A stretch of DNA of 64,000 nucleotides from Cylindrospermum stagnale PCC 7417 (GCF_000317535.1 NC_019757.1:2434501-2498500); one strand, 5' to 3'. Positions 1-9,191 are shown, counted from the first letter of the stretch. The notes: generated by a model from the sequence alone, not told the origin. A program made the numbers and translations.

Positions 1-1424
1 CCACGTTCACCCACGAGAGTCTCATATTGCTGGGGAAAATTGCTAATTTCTGGGTCAATTTGGGCTAGTTTGGCTACAGATTCCACATTTTCTTGGTCGC
101 TGACTGGGTCGCCGTAACGGATATTATTTTTAATTGTGGTGCTGAACAGAAAACTATCTTGAGGCACATAGGCGATCGCACCGCGTAAATCTGCCAGGGC
201 GATCTTTGTAATATCCAACCCATCCAAAAACAACTGCCCTGCCTGAATATCTAACAAGCGTGGTAAAGCATTAGCCAAAGTTGATTTACCAGCACCAATA
301 GTGCCGACAATTGCCACCAATTCCCCAGGAGCGATCGTAAAGTTGACATTGTCTAAAGCTGGGCTGGTGGCGCCTGGGAAGGTGTAACTGAGATTTTTCG
401 CTCTCAGTTCCCCTTTAACTGCGTCTGGTGACAGATGTATGGCATCAGCTGCATCTCGGATTTTTGGTGTCACACTGAAAATGGAGTCTAGGCGATCAAT
501 ACTCACTTCACCCCGTTGGTAGGCGGTAATTGTGAATCCCAGCAAGGCGGTGGGAAAAACTAGACGCTCCACATAAATTAAAAGTGCCAGAAAGTCACCA
601 ATGGCAAGGGTTCCAGCAGATATCCGCGTTGTCCCTAGCCAGATAATCACCAGCGAACTGAGATTAGCTAACCCGCCAATCATGGGAAACAGCGTATTGC
701 GGCTTTTTGCCAGTTGCAGGTTAGCCGTTAATAGCTGTTGATTTTTCTGGGTGAAAGCTCGACGCTCGTTTTCTTCTTGGGCATAGATTTTAATCTGAGC
801 TATGCCGCTGATATCTTCTTGGATGAGTTCACTAATCTCAGAGAGTTGCTCTTGGACTACTGTTTGTTGTTTGCGTAAGTGATCGCTAAACAGATGCACC
901 AAAAAGAACATCAAGGGATACACTGCCAGGGAGGCTAATGTGAGATCGACACTAATTGTCAACATCACTGGCAAAGTCATAGCGTAGGCAAACAAAGTAT
1001 TTGCCAAACTTAACACGGCAAAACCCAACAACCGCCTGATATTATCCACATCACTAGTAGCCCGACTAATCAAATCCCCAGCGGTGTTGCTGGCGAAATA
1101 AGACGGCTCCAGTTTGAGTAAGTGTTCAAAAATCCGCTGTTTCAGGTCAAATTCCACCTGACGCCCGACTCCAAACAGCCAGATGCGGGAAGCAATGCGG
1201 ATGAGCCACATTGCTGAACTGAGTAAGATAATGGTGAATACATATTGTAGGATTTCCTCCAAGCTGAAAGTTTTTGAGAGTTTGTCAACCCCAGAACGAA
1301 TCAGCAAGGGGATATAAACGCCCAGCCCATTGACAGACAAAAGAGCAATAATGCCTAATGTAGTCTCCCGCCAGTGGGGACGCAGGTAAGCACCAAGTTT
1401 AGCAAGTCGTCGAGATTGTGACAT
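1..1424 (-). CDS. ABC exporter, fused permease-ATPase (partial)
   Basis: Reading from the ATG at 1424 gives 474 codons without a stop up to the window edge, so the C-terminus is missing. The first 320 or so residues form a type I ABC exporter membrane domain (starting MSQSRRLAKLGAYLRPHW, several hydrophobic helices). The nucleotide-binding domain follows, with Walker A GTIGAGKS near residue 370 and the Q-loop AYVPQDSFLF near residue 415. The ABC signature and Walker B lie beyond the edge. This is the MsbA/LmrA-like half-transporter architecture, which acts as a dimer in the cytoplasmic membrane and exports lipids, peptides or drugs. The substrate cannot be told. No partner gene is visible on the 5' side. 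Confidence 0.9.
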   Translation of the reverse strand, partial: MSQSRRLAKLGAYLRPHWRETTLGIIALLSVNGLGVYIPLLIRSGVDKLSKTFSLEEILQYVFTIILLSSAMWLIRIASRIWLFGVGRQVEFDLKQRIFEHLLKLEPSYFASNTAGDLISRATSDVDNIRRLLGFAVLSLANTLFAYAMTLPVMLTISVDLTLASLAVYPLMFFLVHLFSDHLRKQQTVVQEQLSEISELIQEDISGIAQIKIYAQEENERRAFTQKNQQLLTANLQLAKSRNTLFPMIGGLANLSSLVIIWLGTTRISAGTLAIGDFLALLIYVERLVFPTALLGFTITAYQRGEVSIDRLDSIFSVTPKIRDAADAIHLSPDAVKGELRAKNLSYTFPGATSPALDNVNFTIAPGELVAIVGTIGAGKSTLANALPRLLDIQAGQLFLDGLDITKIALADLRGAIAYVPQDSFLFSTTIKNNIRYGDPVSDQENVESVAKLAQIDPEISNFPQQYETLVGER

Positions 1425-1754
1425 TCAAGCAGCAGTTTTGCAATTTTATAAAGAGAATGCCGAAAAGCCTGAGACTTCTAAAAACGGCTGATGAAATATG
1501 TCGTTTTTATTATGTCGTGTCTTTAGACCGGGGAGTGTCAACATCCTAGAACAACTGCTCAGAGTTCTATAGTTTTGTCCGAAGTTCAGCAGCCAGTTCT
1601 ATCCTAATCTACCTGATGGGCAAACTTTCTGAAGAAAGTCGCAAGTCGTCCTCAGAAAGTCTACTCAAATTTTTGGTGTTCACCGCAGTAATATTTAGAA
1701 TCAGTCCAGCCACTAGAGCGTAGCATGGCGGACTTTTGGTATTACTTTTTAACC
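1425..1754. other. intergenic, no gene seen
   Basis: This 330-base stretch lies between two minus-strand genes. It contains a 9-bp inverted repeat (ACTTTCTGA at 1624-1632 and TCAGAAAGT at 1652-1660) just downstream of the 222-residue membrane protein gene, which could act as its transcript end. A short reading frame across it has no recognisable features. Confidence 0.4.
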
Positions 1755-2423
1755 TTATGACTGACGGCCACGCAAGAAAAAGTAAATCTGGTTGAGATAA
1801 CTTTCCCATACTTGGGTCGTTAGTTGCAGCGTTTCCGCATTAGGTACAAAGTCTTCTACCCGCAAGCCGCGTGTCCTAATTTCCTGAGGATTTTGCAACA
1901 GGTAGGGCGGTACTTGAATATCCAGAGAGTTGAAGGCTATGGCTGCCCGATTCAAATCTCCCGCGGGTAGGATGCGATCGCCAATTACATCTGAGATGTT
2001 GATTGTGGATTTGACTGGAGCCAATGCCACAAGTGTTCCAGATGTAGGAGCTATAGCGACACCTGGCGCTCTCACTAGGAAGTAAGCAATAGCTGGTGTA
2101 CTTGACAATAGTAAAATCGTCAGCGCCCAACCTAATAAGAATCCGCCTGGTTTGTCTATCCCACCCCCCTTGATCTTCTGAGCAGCAAACATCAACATCA
2201 AAACCGACGCTCCCAGAGGCTTGAGCGGAAATGATACAAACCTCCATAAAGACGCTATGGCTGGTTCATTAGGGGTAATAAACGCTAAAACTAAAACGAA
2301 CAACAGCAATCCTAATAGTAATCGCCCGACAAAAGTGCCTGTGGGATAGTATCGCTGGAACAAAGACAAGGCAACAGCAGCGATAAGCAGCCACAGGAGT
2401 ACCCGGCTTAGCAGTAGAAACAT
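1755..2423 (-). CDS. membrane protein resembling YdcF/ElyC without its catalytic core
   Basis: The 222-residue product starts with two hydrophobic helices (about 1-25 and 33-52) and has another near 95-115. The last 35 residues (RVEDFVPNAETLQLTTQVW...YFFLRG) resemble the C-terminal end of DUF218 (YdcF/ElyC/SanA) proteins, where a similar segment ends in a membrane-proximal helix. The central DUF218 domain, usually about 120-150 residues with a VVLGGG-type strand and conserved acidic residues, is absent: the chain goes almost directly from LVALAP to the C-terminal part. I infer an internally shortened or decayed ElyC-like protein. ElyC acts on envelope lipid-carrier metabolism in other bacteria. 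Alternatively this is an unrelated cyanobacterial membrane protein. The ATG start is well placed ahead of the first helix. Confidence 0.6.
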   Translation of the reverse strand: MFLLLSRVLLWLLIAAVALSLFQRYYPTGTFVGRLLLGLLLFVLVLAFITPNEPAIASLWRFVSFPLKPLGASVLMLMFAAQKIKGGGIDKPGGFLLGWALTILLLSSTPAIAYFLVRAPGVAIAPTSGTLVALAPVKSTINISDVIGDRILPAGDLNRAAIAFNSLDIQVPPYLLQNPQEIRTRGLRVEDFVPNAETLQLTTQVWESYLNQIYFFLRGRQS

Positions 2424-2442
2424 AGATTAACTCTCAAATTTT

Positions 2443-2501
2443 CCGGTGCGGTGAGCCAGTGCGGTGGACGGGTTTCCCAGTATGAAGCAACTGGCGAACC
2501 C
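2443..2501. repeat. dispersed palindromic repeat of Nostoc type
   Basis: The stretch contains GTGCGGTG twice and then a foldable unit in which GGGTT (2470-2474) and CCAG (2477-2480) pair with CTGG (2491-2494) and AACCC (2497-2501). From memory, sequences of this form recur between genes in Nostoc genomes. This lies in the galE upstream region but is probably not part of its promoter. Confidence 0.5.
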
Positions 2502-2731
2502 ATAAGGGTCAGCCTAGAGGTTTCGGGAAGTGGATTTATTTTTATTGTCAAACTGTAATTGCGCCATTACCTGACTTAAAAATAGCTCAGACCTCACACC
2601 CAAAGACTACCTTCGTAGTGATTTTAGTGCAATTTTTTGACACTGCGTCTATTTTTTCTGATTTTACAGATGAGTAATGTGGCACCAGCAAATTAAATTG
2701 ATTGAGTAGTTGTAACTCAAAAGGAAAAATT

Positions 2732-3730
2732 ATGTCTCAAGGAATGCCTAGCATTTTGGTAACGGGGGGAGCTGGATATATCGGTTCCCATACAGTGCTT
2801 GCTCTTAAGCGAGCGGGTTATGAGGTGATAATACTCGATAACCTTGTGTATGGTCATCGCGACTTGGTGGAACAGGTTTTGCAGGTAGAACTGGTAGAAG
2901 GTGATACAGGCGATCGCACTCTGCTAGATGATCTATTCAAAACCCGTAAGATTGACGCAGTGATGCACTTTTCTGCCTATGCCTATGTGGGCGAATCAGT
3001 CACTGACCCTGCCAAATACTACCGCAACAACGTTGTCGGTACTTTGACGCTGTTAGAGGCGATGCTGGCGGCTTCTATTAAGAAATTTGTCTTCTCTTCT
3101 ACTTGTGCTACCTATGGGGTACCGGAATTCGTGCCTATTCCCGAATCCCATCCCCAAAACCCGATCAATCCTTATGGCGCTACTAAGCTGATGGTAGAGC
3201 GGATTCTCTCTGATTTTGATATTGCCTACGGTTTAAAATCGGTGCGTTTCCGCTACTTTAATGCTGCTGGTGCTGATAAGAGTGGCTCTCTCGGAGAAGA
3301 TCACAATCCTGAAACACATTTGATTCCCTTAGTCTTGCTAACAGCTTTAGGTAAAAAAGAATCGATCTCGGTTTTCGGTACTGACTATCCCACGCCTGAT
3401 GGTACTTGTATTCGCGATTATATTCATGTCAGCGACTTAGCAGATGCCCATATTTTGGGATTGGAATATTTATTAAAAGGCTCTGAAAGCGAAGTTTTTA
3501 ATTTAGGCAATGGCAGCGGTTTCTCTGTCAAACAAGTGATTGCAGCCGCCGAAGAAGTGACAAAAAAGCTCATCCCAGTTCAAGAATGCGATCGCCGTCC
3601 TGGTGATCCTCCCTCTCTCATTGGTACTAGCGAGAAAGCGAGAAAGATCTTAGGCTGGAAACCTCAGTATCCAGGCATTCAAGAGATTATCGCTCACGCT
3701 TGGCAGTGGCATCAACAGCGACATAAATAA
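2732..3730 (+). CDS. galE: UDP-glucose 4-epimerase
   Basis: This 332-residue short-chain dehydrogenase-type epimerase interconverts UDP-glucose and UDP-galactose in the cytosol and feeds polysaccharide and glycolipid synthesis. It shows the NAD-binding GGAGYIGSH motif (residues 12-20), the catalytic Ser/Thr region FSSTCATYG (about 121-129) and the YGATK motif (Tyr148, Lys152). The C-terminal substrate-binding part carries CIRDYIHVSDLADAH. Length is normal for GalE. I chose the ATG at 2732 because an AAGGA ribosome site lies 7-10 bases upstream. A TTG 30 bases further up would add residues not usual in the family. It stands alone, with a terminator-like repeat after it. Confidence 0.95.
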   Translation: MSQGMPSILVTGGAGYIGSHTVLALKRAGYEVIILDNLVYGHRDLVEQVLQVELVEGDTGDRTLLDDLFKTRKIDAVMHFSAYAYVGESVTDPAKYYRNNVVGTLTLLEAMLAASIKKFVFSSTCATYGVPEFVPIPESHPQNPINPYGATKLMVERILSDFDIAYGLKSVRFRYFNAAGADKSGSLGEDHNPETHLIPLVLLTALGKKESISVFGTDYPTPDGTCIRDYIHVSDLADAHILGLEYLLKGSESEVFNLGNGSGFSVKQVIAAAEEVTKKLIPVQECDRRPGDPPSLIGTSEKARKILGWKPQYPGIQEIIAHAWQWHQQRHK

Positions 3731-3734
3731 GGGG

Positions 3735-3806
3735 ATTGGGTACTGTCTGGGAGACAAGGAAGAATTATTCAATTTGGATCTTTCTTTTCTCCTCCCAATA
3801 CCCAAT
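3735..3806 (+). terminator. inverted repeat downstream of galE
   Basis: ATTGGGTA at 3735-3742 is the reverse complement of TACCCAAT at 3799-3806. The arms are separated by a pyrimidine-rich loop region with further partial pairing (GGGAG with CTCC-CCC). It follows the galE stop within 5 bases. No clear T-run follows, so termination is inferred. Confidence 0.35.
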
Positions 3807-3857
3807 ACAGGTTATCTATGCCACACTGATTGAACGAGCAATCAAAAAGTTTTATGT

Positions 3858-5435
3858 ATGTTGACGGAATTTTTAAATAACTTTTTTTATCCTGGACATT
3901 TTATACCTCATGGTCACTGCTACCTTTGGAAACCAGGATTAGTTCTACTGCATATCTTATCGGATTTGCTAATTGCATTGGCTTATTATTCAATTCCGAT
4001 TATGCTGGTCTATTTCGTCCGCAAGAGGCGAGATGTACCTTTTGACTGGATATTTCTCATGTTCAGCACATTTATTGTTGCTTGTGGTACCACCCATCTC
4101 ATGGAAATCTTGACACTTTGGTATCCTAGCTATTGGTTATCAGGTTTCCTGAAAGCTATCACTGCTTTTGTGTCTCTAGGCACGGCATTAGCCTTAATAT
4201 CATTACTTCCTAAGGCATTATCTTTACCAAGTCCGGCACAACTAGCGACAGCGAATATTGCATTGCAAAACGAAATTACAGAGCGTAAACGGGTGGAGGT
4301 AGCATTGCGGGAGTCGCAGCAAATGCTACAGCTTGTGATAGATAACATTCCACAATTTATTTTTTGGAAGGATAAACAATCTGTTTTCTTAGGTTGCAAT
4401 CGCAATTTTGCACAAATAGCTGGCGTTAGCAGTCCAGAAAATATTATTGGTAAGACAGATGCTGACTTGGCATGGAATAAAGCAGATGCGGACTTTTTTC
4501 GGGAATATGATTGTCAATTTATGGGTGTAAACGCACCTGAATATAATATTGTTAAACCTCTTTTTCGCGCAGATGCAAAACCACTATGGTTAGAAAGTAA
4601 CAAGATTCCACTCAATGATACATTCGGAGATATTGTCGGTATTCTGGGGACTTTTGAAGATATCACTGAACGGAGACAGGCAGAAGCAGATATTTATAAT
4701 GCGCTGGAAAAAGAGAAAGAACTAATTGAACTTAAATCTCGCTTTATTTCTACAGCGTCTCACGAATTCCGTACCCCCTTAACTATCATATTATCTTCTG
4801 CTGAACTACTGAAAAACTACAGCCATCAATTCAGTGATGAGAAAAAACATAAACATCTACAGCGAATTCAAGTCACTGTCCAGAATATGGTTCAGCTATT
4901 AGATGATGTCCTGTTTATTGGCAAATCTGAAGCGGGGAAACAAGAGTTCAAACTATCACTAATTGAACTTGTTGAATTCTGTCGTGAGTTGGTGGAAGAA
5001 ATACAACTCAGCACTGATAAACAGAAAATTTTATTCGGCTGCCAAGGTGAATACACAATTGTTTACATGGATGAAAAACTGCTGCGGCAGATTATCATGA
5101 ATTTGCTTTCTAACGCCATCAAATATTCTCATCCTAATAGCAATATCCATTTTAATTTAATTTGTCAACAGGGAGAAGCAGTTTTTCAGATTCAGGATGA
5201 AGGTATTGGCATTCCGGTTGCAGAACAAGCCCAAATATTTACTGCTTTTCAAAGAGCTAGCAATGTGGGTACTATCTCTGGTACTGGATTGGGGCTATCA
5301 ATTGTTAAAAAAGCTGTAGATTTACATGGAGGTAAGATTATCGTGGAGAGTAAAATTGGAGTAGGTACAAAGATTACAGTTGCAATTCCCAGAAATTACT
5401 CGGAAAACCACAAACAATGGAAAATTAAAAATTAA
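3858..5435 (+). CDS. ethylene-receptor-type membrane sensor histidine kinase
   Basis: The 525-residue protein starts with three membrane helices that match the ethylene-binding domain of plant ETR1. Asp36 lies in the first helix ahead of ALAYYSIPI, and Cys76 and His80 sit in [12 protein letters not shown], with the same C-x3-H spacing as the copper-binding pair of ETR1. A linker and a PAS domain (about residues 150-275, ending in the typical [13 protein letters not shown]) follow. The kinase core has the phosphoacceptor His in [10 protein letters not shown] (about residue 305), the N-box [19 protein letters not shown] and GTGLGLSIV. No receiver domain is present, and no response regulator gene lies next to it, so the partner is unknown. 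By similarity it could sense ethylene or another small molecule through copper. The ATG at 3858 precedes the first helix. Confidence 0.9.
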   Translation: MLTEFLNNFFYPGHFIPHGHCYLWKPGLVLLHILSDLLIALAYYSIPIMLVYFVRKRRDVPFDWIFLMFSTFIVACGTTHLMEILTLWYPSYWLSGFLKAITAFVSLGTALALISLLPKALSLPSPAQLATANIALQNEITERKRVEVALRESQQMLQLVIDNIPQFIFWKDKQSVFLGCNRNFAQIAGVSSPENIIGKTDADLAWNKADADFFREYDCQFMGVNAPEYNIVKPLFRADAKPLWLESNKIPLNDTFGDIVGILGTFEDITERRQAEADIYNALEKEKELIELKSRFISTASHEFRTPLTIILSSAELLKNYSHQFSDEKKHKHLQRIQVTVQNMVQLLDDVLFIGKSEAGKQEFKLSLIELVEFCRELVEEIQLSTDKQKILFGCQGEYTIVYMDEKLLRQIIMNLLSNAIKYSHPNSNIHFNLICQQGEAVFQIQDEGIGIPVAEQAQIFTAFQRASNVGTISGTGLGLSIVKKAVDLHGGKIIVESKIGVGTKITVAIPRNYSENHKQWKIKN

Positions 5436-5497
5436 AAAATTTTGCACGGATTCAGAATATTAATAGCATTGGGTGAATTTTATTTTAAATTTGGTCC

Positions 5498-6169
5498 CTA
5501 ATCTCTACCCCCTCTAATCGTTTGCACTAGAAAAAATAACATACCTCCGGACAGCAGCAGAATCCCCAGCAGTACCGCAGGTTGCGCCAATCCTATTGCG
5601 ATACCTTGCGGCTCCTGCGTGACATTTAGTACTGCTGGCGCTGCTTCTGCTGCCCTCCCAGCTGCCACAGTGACGGCAAACTTTAATTCAAAGGGTTGGA
5701 AAACATTCCCTGAAGCTGGTTTACCATTGAGTTTTAGCTGATAAGCTCCTGGTTTGGGGAAGACAATTTCTGCTCCTGGTGTGCCTTGATACCGTTCAGC
5801 TTTCACAGGTTTCAAGGATGGCTCTAGCAGTGCTGGCTCTCCTGGTGAATGGGGTTCGGCATAAATAGCCAACTGGCAATTACACTCTTTGAGAGCGATC
5901 GCTTTTCCACCTCTGCGGGTGAGCGCAAACCAGGCTTGGGCGGGTTCTCCAGCACGGGGGTTATCATTTGGTTCAATGTGAAGTGTGCCACCGACATCTG
6001 CTGCTATTTTCACTGTATGGGCAGAGGCAGGGCTAATATAAGTGACTGACCAAACTAAAATATTTAGTAATAATACGTGGTTTATCTTTACCTGGCTCGG
6101 TGCAGCAGCAGAGGTAAAGTCTCTTAGACAGGGGCTAGTGGGTTGATCACGATTTGCTTGGGGGGACAT
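5498..6169 (-). CDS. periplasmic CopC/YtkA-like protein with C-terminal membrane anchor
   Basis: The 223-residue product has a long N-terminal region and then a signal-peptide-like helix (about residues 31-50) ending in ASA. Cleavage there would leave His as the first mature residue (HTVKIAADVGG). A beta-rich domain follows with a CNC pair (about residues 95-97), and one C-terminal helix (PAVLLGILLLSGGMLFFLV) anchors it. An N-terminal histidine is a copper ligand in CopC-type proteins, so a copper role is possible but inferred. The gene overlaps the upstream UreH/DsbD-like gene by 23 bases, which implies one transcript and translational coupling. The function is not established from sequence alone. 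Confidence 0.7.
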   Translation of the reverse strand: MSPQANRDQPTSPCLRDFTSAAAPSQVKINHVLLLNILVWSVTYISPASAHTVKIAADVGGTLHIEPNDNPRAGEPAQAWFALTRRGGKAIALKECNCQLAIYAEPHSPGEPALLEPSLKPVKAERYQGTPGAEIVFPKPGAYQLKLNGKPASGNVFQPFELKFAVTVAAGRAAEAAPAVLNVTQEPQGIAIGLAQPAVLLGILLLSGGMLFFLVQTIRGGRD

Positions 6170-7397
6170 AAAACTTTTCTAAGGTTAACTTTGACCAACA
6201 AAGGCGCGATCTCACCAGCAACACACCGAGAGGAATGATTCCCATTAACACTGCGGCTAATTTATTCCCCCAAGTTAATTCTACTGAACCTAGGTAATGG
6301 GAACCAATCACTACAGCATGAATCACACTCAAAAGCAAAGCTGGCAAGCTTAATAAATGAATTTGTCGCCATCGCTTGCCCAAAAATTTCTGCACCGAAT
6401 CAAAACTCGTTAAAGCAGCGGGAGTCATTAAAACCAGTGCTACAGCACCGACAGTCATACCCCACTGAAATTCTGGTGGCAAGAAAAAGAAGGCGGCAAG
6501 ATTCCATTGAAGTGAGTGTTCCATCATGTGGATAGTGTGTGCCCCAGCGAGCACAAATGCCCCAACTCCCAAAGCGCGACGGTAGCGCAGGGGTGACGCC
6601 CAAAAACTGCTAATAGGACGAGCAATGAGGGCGAGGATTAAGCAGATCAAGGCGCTGTGTCCGGTGTAATCTACCATTGTGTCACCAGTGCGTAACAAAG
6701 TGATTACCCCGATGAAGAGAGTCACCCAGCCACCTAAGCGAAATAACTGACTGCGCCTGTCTTTGCTAATTAATGATGTAGATACGCCTACGCCTAGCAT
6801 TGTGGGTAGGGTTCCTAAGCCAAAAGCCAGCATGGTTGCCGCACCCATCCACAAATTACCCGTTGCAGCGGCTTTAATTTGGGCAGCATACAAAAAACCG
6901 CAAGGCATTAAACCCCAAAATATCCCCAAAAGTGCTGGTGTCCACCATTTGGTGTCCAAGGAAAGCTTCACCATGACTGCACTCAATCTATTGTGTAAGC
7001 TACCCTGCATCAAAGGGTGTAATAGGGGAATACGGGGCAAAAAGTCGGGTTTTACTTGTCCTAACCCAAACCAAATCAGCATGACACCAGTAATAATTGC
7101 GATCCATTGGCGTAAGTTGCTGCCAATACCGGCTAATTGTCCACCCTCTACTAATACCGAACCTAGTCCGCCAATGCCAGCACCGACTAGAGCATAGCTT
7201 AACATCCGCCCTAAGTTGAGCAGGGTGTGAAATTTTAATTGCTGTTGCCAAGGGTGCGTTTTTTTCCGGGGCGGTGTTTGTGGTGTTGTTTGCGGATGAG
7301 ACAGCGAAAATGCCACCGCTAGGGGGCCACACATCCCAAAACAATGTCCAAAACTGCCCAGGAAACCCAGGATTGCAATCAACAGCAAATCTACCAT
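6147..7397 (-). CDS. UreH/DsbD-like (sulfite exporter TauE/SafE family) membrane protein
   Basis: The 416-residue polytopic membrane protein begins with GSFGHCFGMCGPLAVA (residues 14-29). The GHCxGMCGP signature is the hallmark of the UreH/DsbD_2 group, which is found near cytochrome oxidase and metal-handling genes. The first 230 or so residues hold six helices of that family, including a second MPCGFLY motif. The last 170 residues add more helices with His residues (GAHTIHMMEHS, HLLSLPALLLSVIHAVVIGSHYL) and resemble a haem-binding or ferric-reductase-like membrane extension. Cysteine and histidine pairs inside membrane segments suggest metal or redox transfer. It is the first gene of a two-gene operon with the CopC-like protein. 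Family assignment is firm, substrate is not. Confidence 0.8.
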   Translation of the reverse strand: MVDLLLIAILGFLGSFGHCFGMCGPLAVAFSLSHPQTTPQTPPRKKTHPWQQQLKFHTLLNLGRMLSYALVGAGIGGLGSVLVEGGQLAGIGSNLRQWIAIITGVMLIWFGLGQVKPDFLPRIPLLHPLMQGSLHNRLSAVMVKLSLDTKWWTPALLGIFWGLMPCGFLYAAQIKAAATGNLWMGAATMLAFGLGTLPTMLGVGVSTSLISKDRRSQLFRLGGWVTLFIGVITLLRTGDTMVDYTGHSALICLILALIARPISSFWASPLRYRRALGVGAFVLAGAHTIHMMEHSLQWNLAAFFFLPPEFQWGMTVGAVALVLMTPAALTSFDSVQKFLGKRWRQIHLLSLPALLLSVIHAVVIGSHYLGSVELTWGNKLAAVLMGIIPLGVLLVRSRLCWSKLTLEKFYVPPSKS

Positions 7398-7537
7398 ATG
7401 TCAAGTTTTAAGTACTGAATCCTGAGTTCTGAAGCGTAACTTCAGAGCGGAAATATAAGTTAAATCGGTGACTTAGTCAAAAGACAAGCTGTCAAACTTG
7501 GGGTTTGCGCTACTCTAAATCAGAAAGGCAAAAATCA

Positions 7538-8548
7538 ATGAGCATGAAAAAATGGATTTGGCTGCTGTTGGTGATCCTAGCGGCGATAGTGGTGATGGGG
7601 GTTGGCGGATTTTTCCGGCAACCTGAGACGTTACCAGTGACTGAAAGCATTCCTGTGGAAAGTCCGCAACTGCAACCAGTAGAGAGTAAACGAACGGTGT
7701 CTGCTGACAAGCTTTTAGCCCATATTCAAAAGTTAAATTTTCAGCGCTACACAGCAAAAGAGCGATCGCAAACTCGCACTTATATTACAACGCAATTGAG
7801 AAAATTAGGCTGGAAACCCCAGCTAGAAAAATTCACCGACGGCGTCAACATCTTTGCCCAACGTCAGGGAACTGACAAAGCAGCCGGGGCAATTTTGGTA
7901 GCAGCCCATTACGACACTGTAAACTCTTCTCCCGGTGCTGATGACAATGCCTCTGGTGTTGCTGTGGTGTTGGAAGTCGCCCGAATTCTCGCTTCTCGTC
8001 CCATACCACGAACCTTGCAGTTAGCGTTTTTTGACAAAGAAGAAGCGGGACTTTTGGGTAGTCGGGCTTTTGTCAGCAAGGCAACACGCTTGCAAAACCT
8101 ACGCGGTGTGATTGTGATGGATATGGTGGGTTATGCTTGTTACACCGTCGGGTGTCAAAAATATCCTGCCGGGTTACCTGTGACTCCACCCAGCGACAAA
8201 GGCGATTTTTTAGCAGTAATTGGTGATACAGAACATTTGCCTTTGCTGAATGCCTTTCAAAACTCTAATCAAAATCTACCACTAGTCCTGACAGTACCAA
8301 TTCCCCTCAAAGGTTTGCTGACACCCGATACCCTCCGCAGTGACCATGCCCCATTTTGGTATCAAGGAGTGGGTGCTGTATTGGTAACTGATACGGCTGA
8401 ATTACGTACTCCCCATTATCATCAGCCGAGTGATAAACCAAAAACTATTGATCAGACTTTTTTCACGGGTTCAGCGCAGATTGTGGTAAATGCTACTACA
8501 AGCTTGTTAGAGAAAAGCGATATCTTAACAACTCAACCACCATCCTGA
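7538..8548 (+). CDS. M28-family zinc aminopeptidase, membrane anchored
   Basis: The 336-residue protein has a signal or anchor helix (about residues 5-25) and then an M28 peptidase domain. Metal and catalytic residues are visible in AHYDTVNSSPGADDNASG (His and first bridging Asp), DKEEAGLLGSRAF (catalytic Glu and metal Glu), VIVMDMVGY (Asp) and SDHAPFWYQG (last His). It should remove N-terminal residues from peptides outside the cytoplasmic membrane. I chose the ATG at 7538 because AGAAAGG lies just upstream. An in-frame TTG at 7505 is less likely. The last seven codons and the stop lie in the left copy of the 23-bp direct repeat (8530-8552), so this 3' end looks like the insertion point of the following accessory block. 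Confidence 0.88.
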   Translation: MSMKKWIWLLLVILAAIVVMGVGGFFRQPETLPVTESIPVESPQLQPVESKRTVSADKLLAHIQKLNFQRYTAKERSQTRTYITTQLRKLGWKPQLEKFTDGVNIFAQRQGTDKAAGAILVAAHYDTVNSSPGADDNASGVAVVLEVARILASRPIPRTLQLAFFDKEEAGLLGSRAFVSKATRLQNLRGVIVMDMVGYACYTVGCQKYPAGLPVTPPSDKGDFLAVIGDTEHLPLLNAFQNSNQNLPLVLTVPIPLKGLLTPDTLRSDHAPFWYQGVGAVLVTDTAELRTPHYHQPSDKPKTIDQTFFTGSAQIVVNATTSLLEKSDILTTQPPS

Positions 8549-8552
8549 CTAG
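8530..8552. repeat. left 23-bp direct repeat, possible attachment site
   Basis: The 23 bases from AACTCAACCA to TGACTAG recur exactly and in the same orientation at 17304-17326, 8774 bases away. This copy forms the end of the M28 peptidase gene (codons ACT CAA CCA CCA TCC TGA). An exact match of this length is far beyond chance in 64 kb. I read it as the left boundary of an inserted block. An alternative is a local duplication. Confidence 0.65.
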
Positions 8553-8725
8553 CGTCATTTACTGCTCCATACCATAGCGAAAAACTAGCACTTTATATAT
8601 CCAGCGATGTTTATTAAGCAATTTCACTGTTTTCTAATCATTATGGCAGTTGATTCAATAGTAGATAAAACTAATCTGCAACATTGTATTTATTTATTTG
8701 TTAAAACCTATAAATGTTAAGCTCA

Positions 8726-8760
8726 GAAGCTATAACTAGATTACCTCTAGTTATAGCTTC
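8726..8760 (+). terminator. strong 15-bp hairpin
   Basis: GAAGCTATAACTAGA (8726-8740) and TCTAGTTATAGCTTC (8746-8760) pair perfectly around a 5-base loop. It lies 178 bases after the M28 stop and 137 bases beyond the end of the minus-strand gene at 8897. It could end transcripts from either side. No long T-run follows. The rest of 8553-8896 has no gene that I can support. Confidence 0.45.
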
Positions 8761-8896
8761 ATACTTACGGCACATTTAATCTGAGTGAGGTACACAAGGG
8801 CGGGCTTTCTTACCCACCCCACAGGATTTATAATATTAAAATGTGTACTTTATTCACTTGCAAAATGCTGCATTTCATTGAAGTAAGAAAATAAAT

Positions 8897-9136
8897 TTAA
8901 CGCAGTAAGATACCGTTACCAACTAGATGACCGTATATCTTACGGCTTGGTTGCTTTTGGTCAACAGTTCTACCGTTACCTACTCTAGACTCAGCAAGTT
9001 TGTTGTGATTAACTTTGATGGTGGTAGTTCGGCTGTTACCAATTCTGGTTATTGCTTGGGCTGGTATATCAGATACGATTACTGGCATCAACGTTAGAAC
9101 TACTAGAATCTTAGCTAGAGAACGAGATAAAACCAT
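8897..9136 (-). CDS. small exported protein with RxGNxRT repeats
   Basis: The ATG at 9136 has a strong TTGGAGG ribosome site 8 bases upstream, which decides the start. The longer upstream frame is not needed. The 79-residue product has a signal peptide (MVLSRSLAKILVVLTLMPVIVSDIPAQA). The mature part of about 50 residues is very basic and polar, with two related pieces (RIGNSRTTT and RVGNGRTVD) and a final HLVGNGILL. I do not recognise a family. It lies downstream of and in line with the cysteine-containing exported protein at 9252, separated by a weak hairpin, and inside the block bounded by the 23-bp repeats. Confidence 0.7.
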   Translation of the reverse strand: MVLSRSLAKILVVLTLMPVIVSDIPAQAITRIGNSRTTTIKVNHNKLAESRVGNGRTVDQKQPSRKIYGHLVGNGILLR

Positions 9137-9191
9137 AATTGCCTCCAAAATTACATGAAAGAAGCAGGAGAGAAAAGTTATTCCTGGTGAA

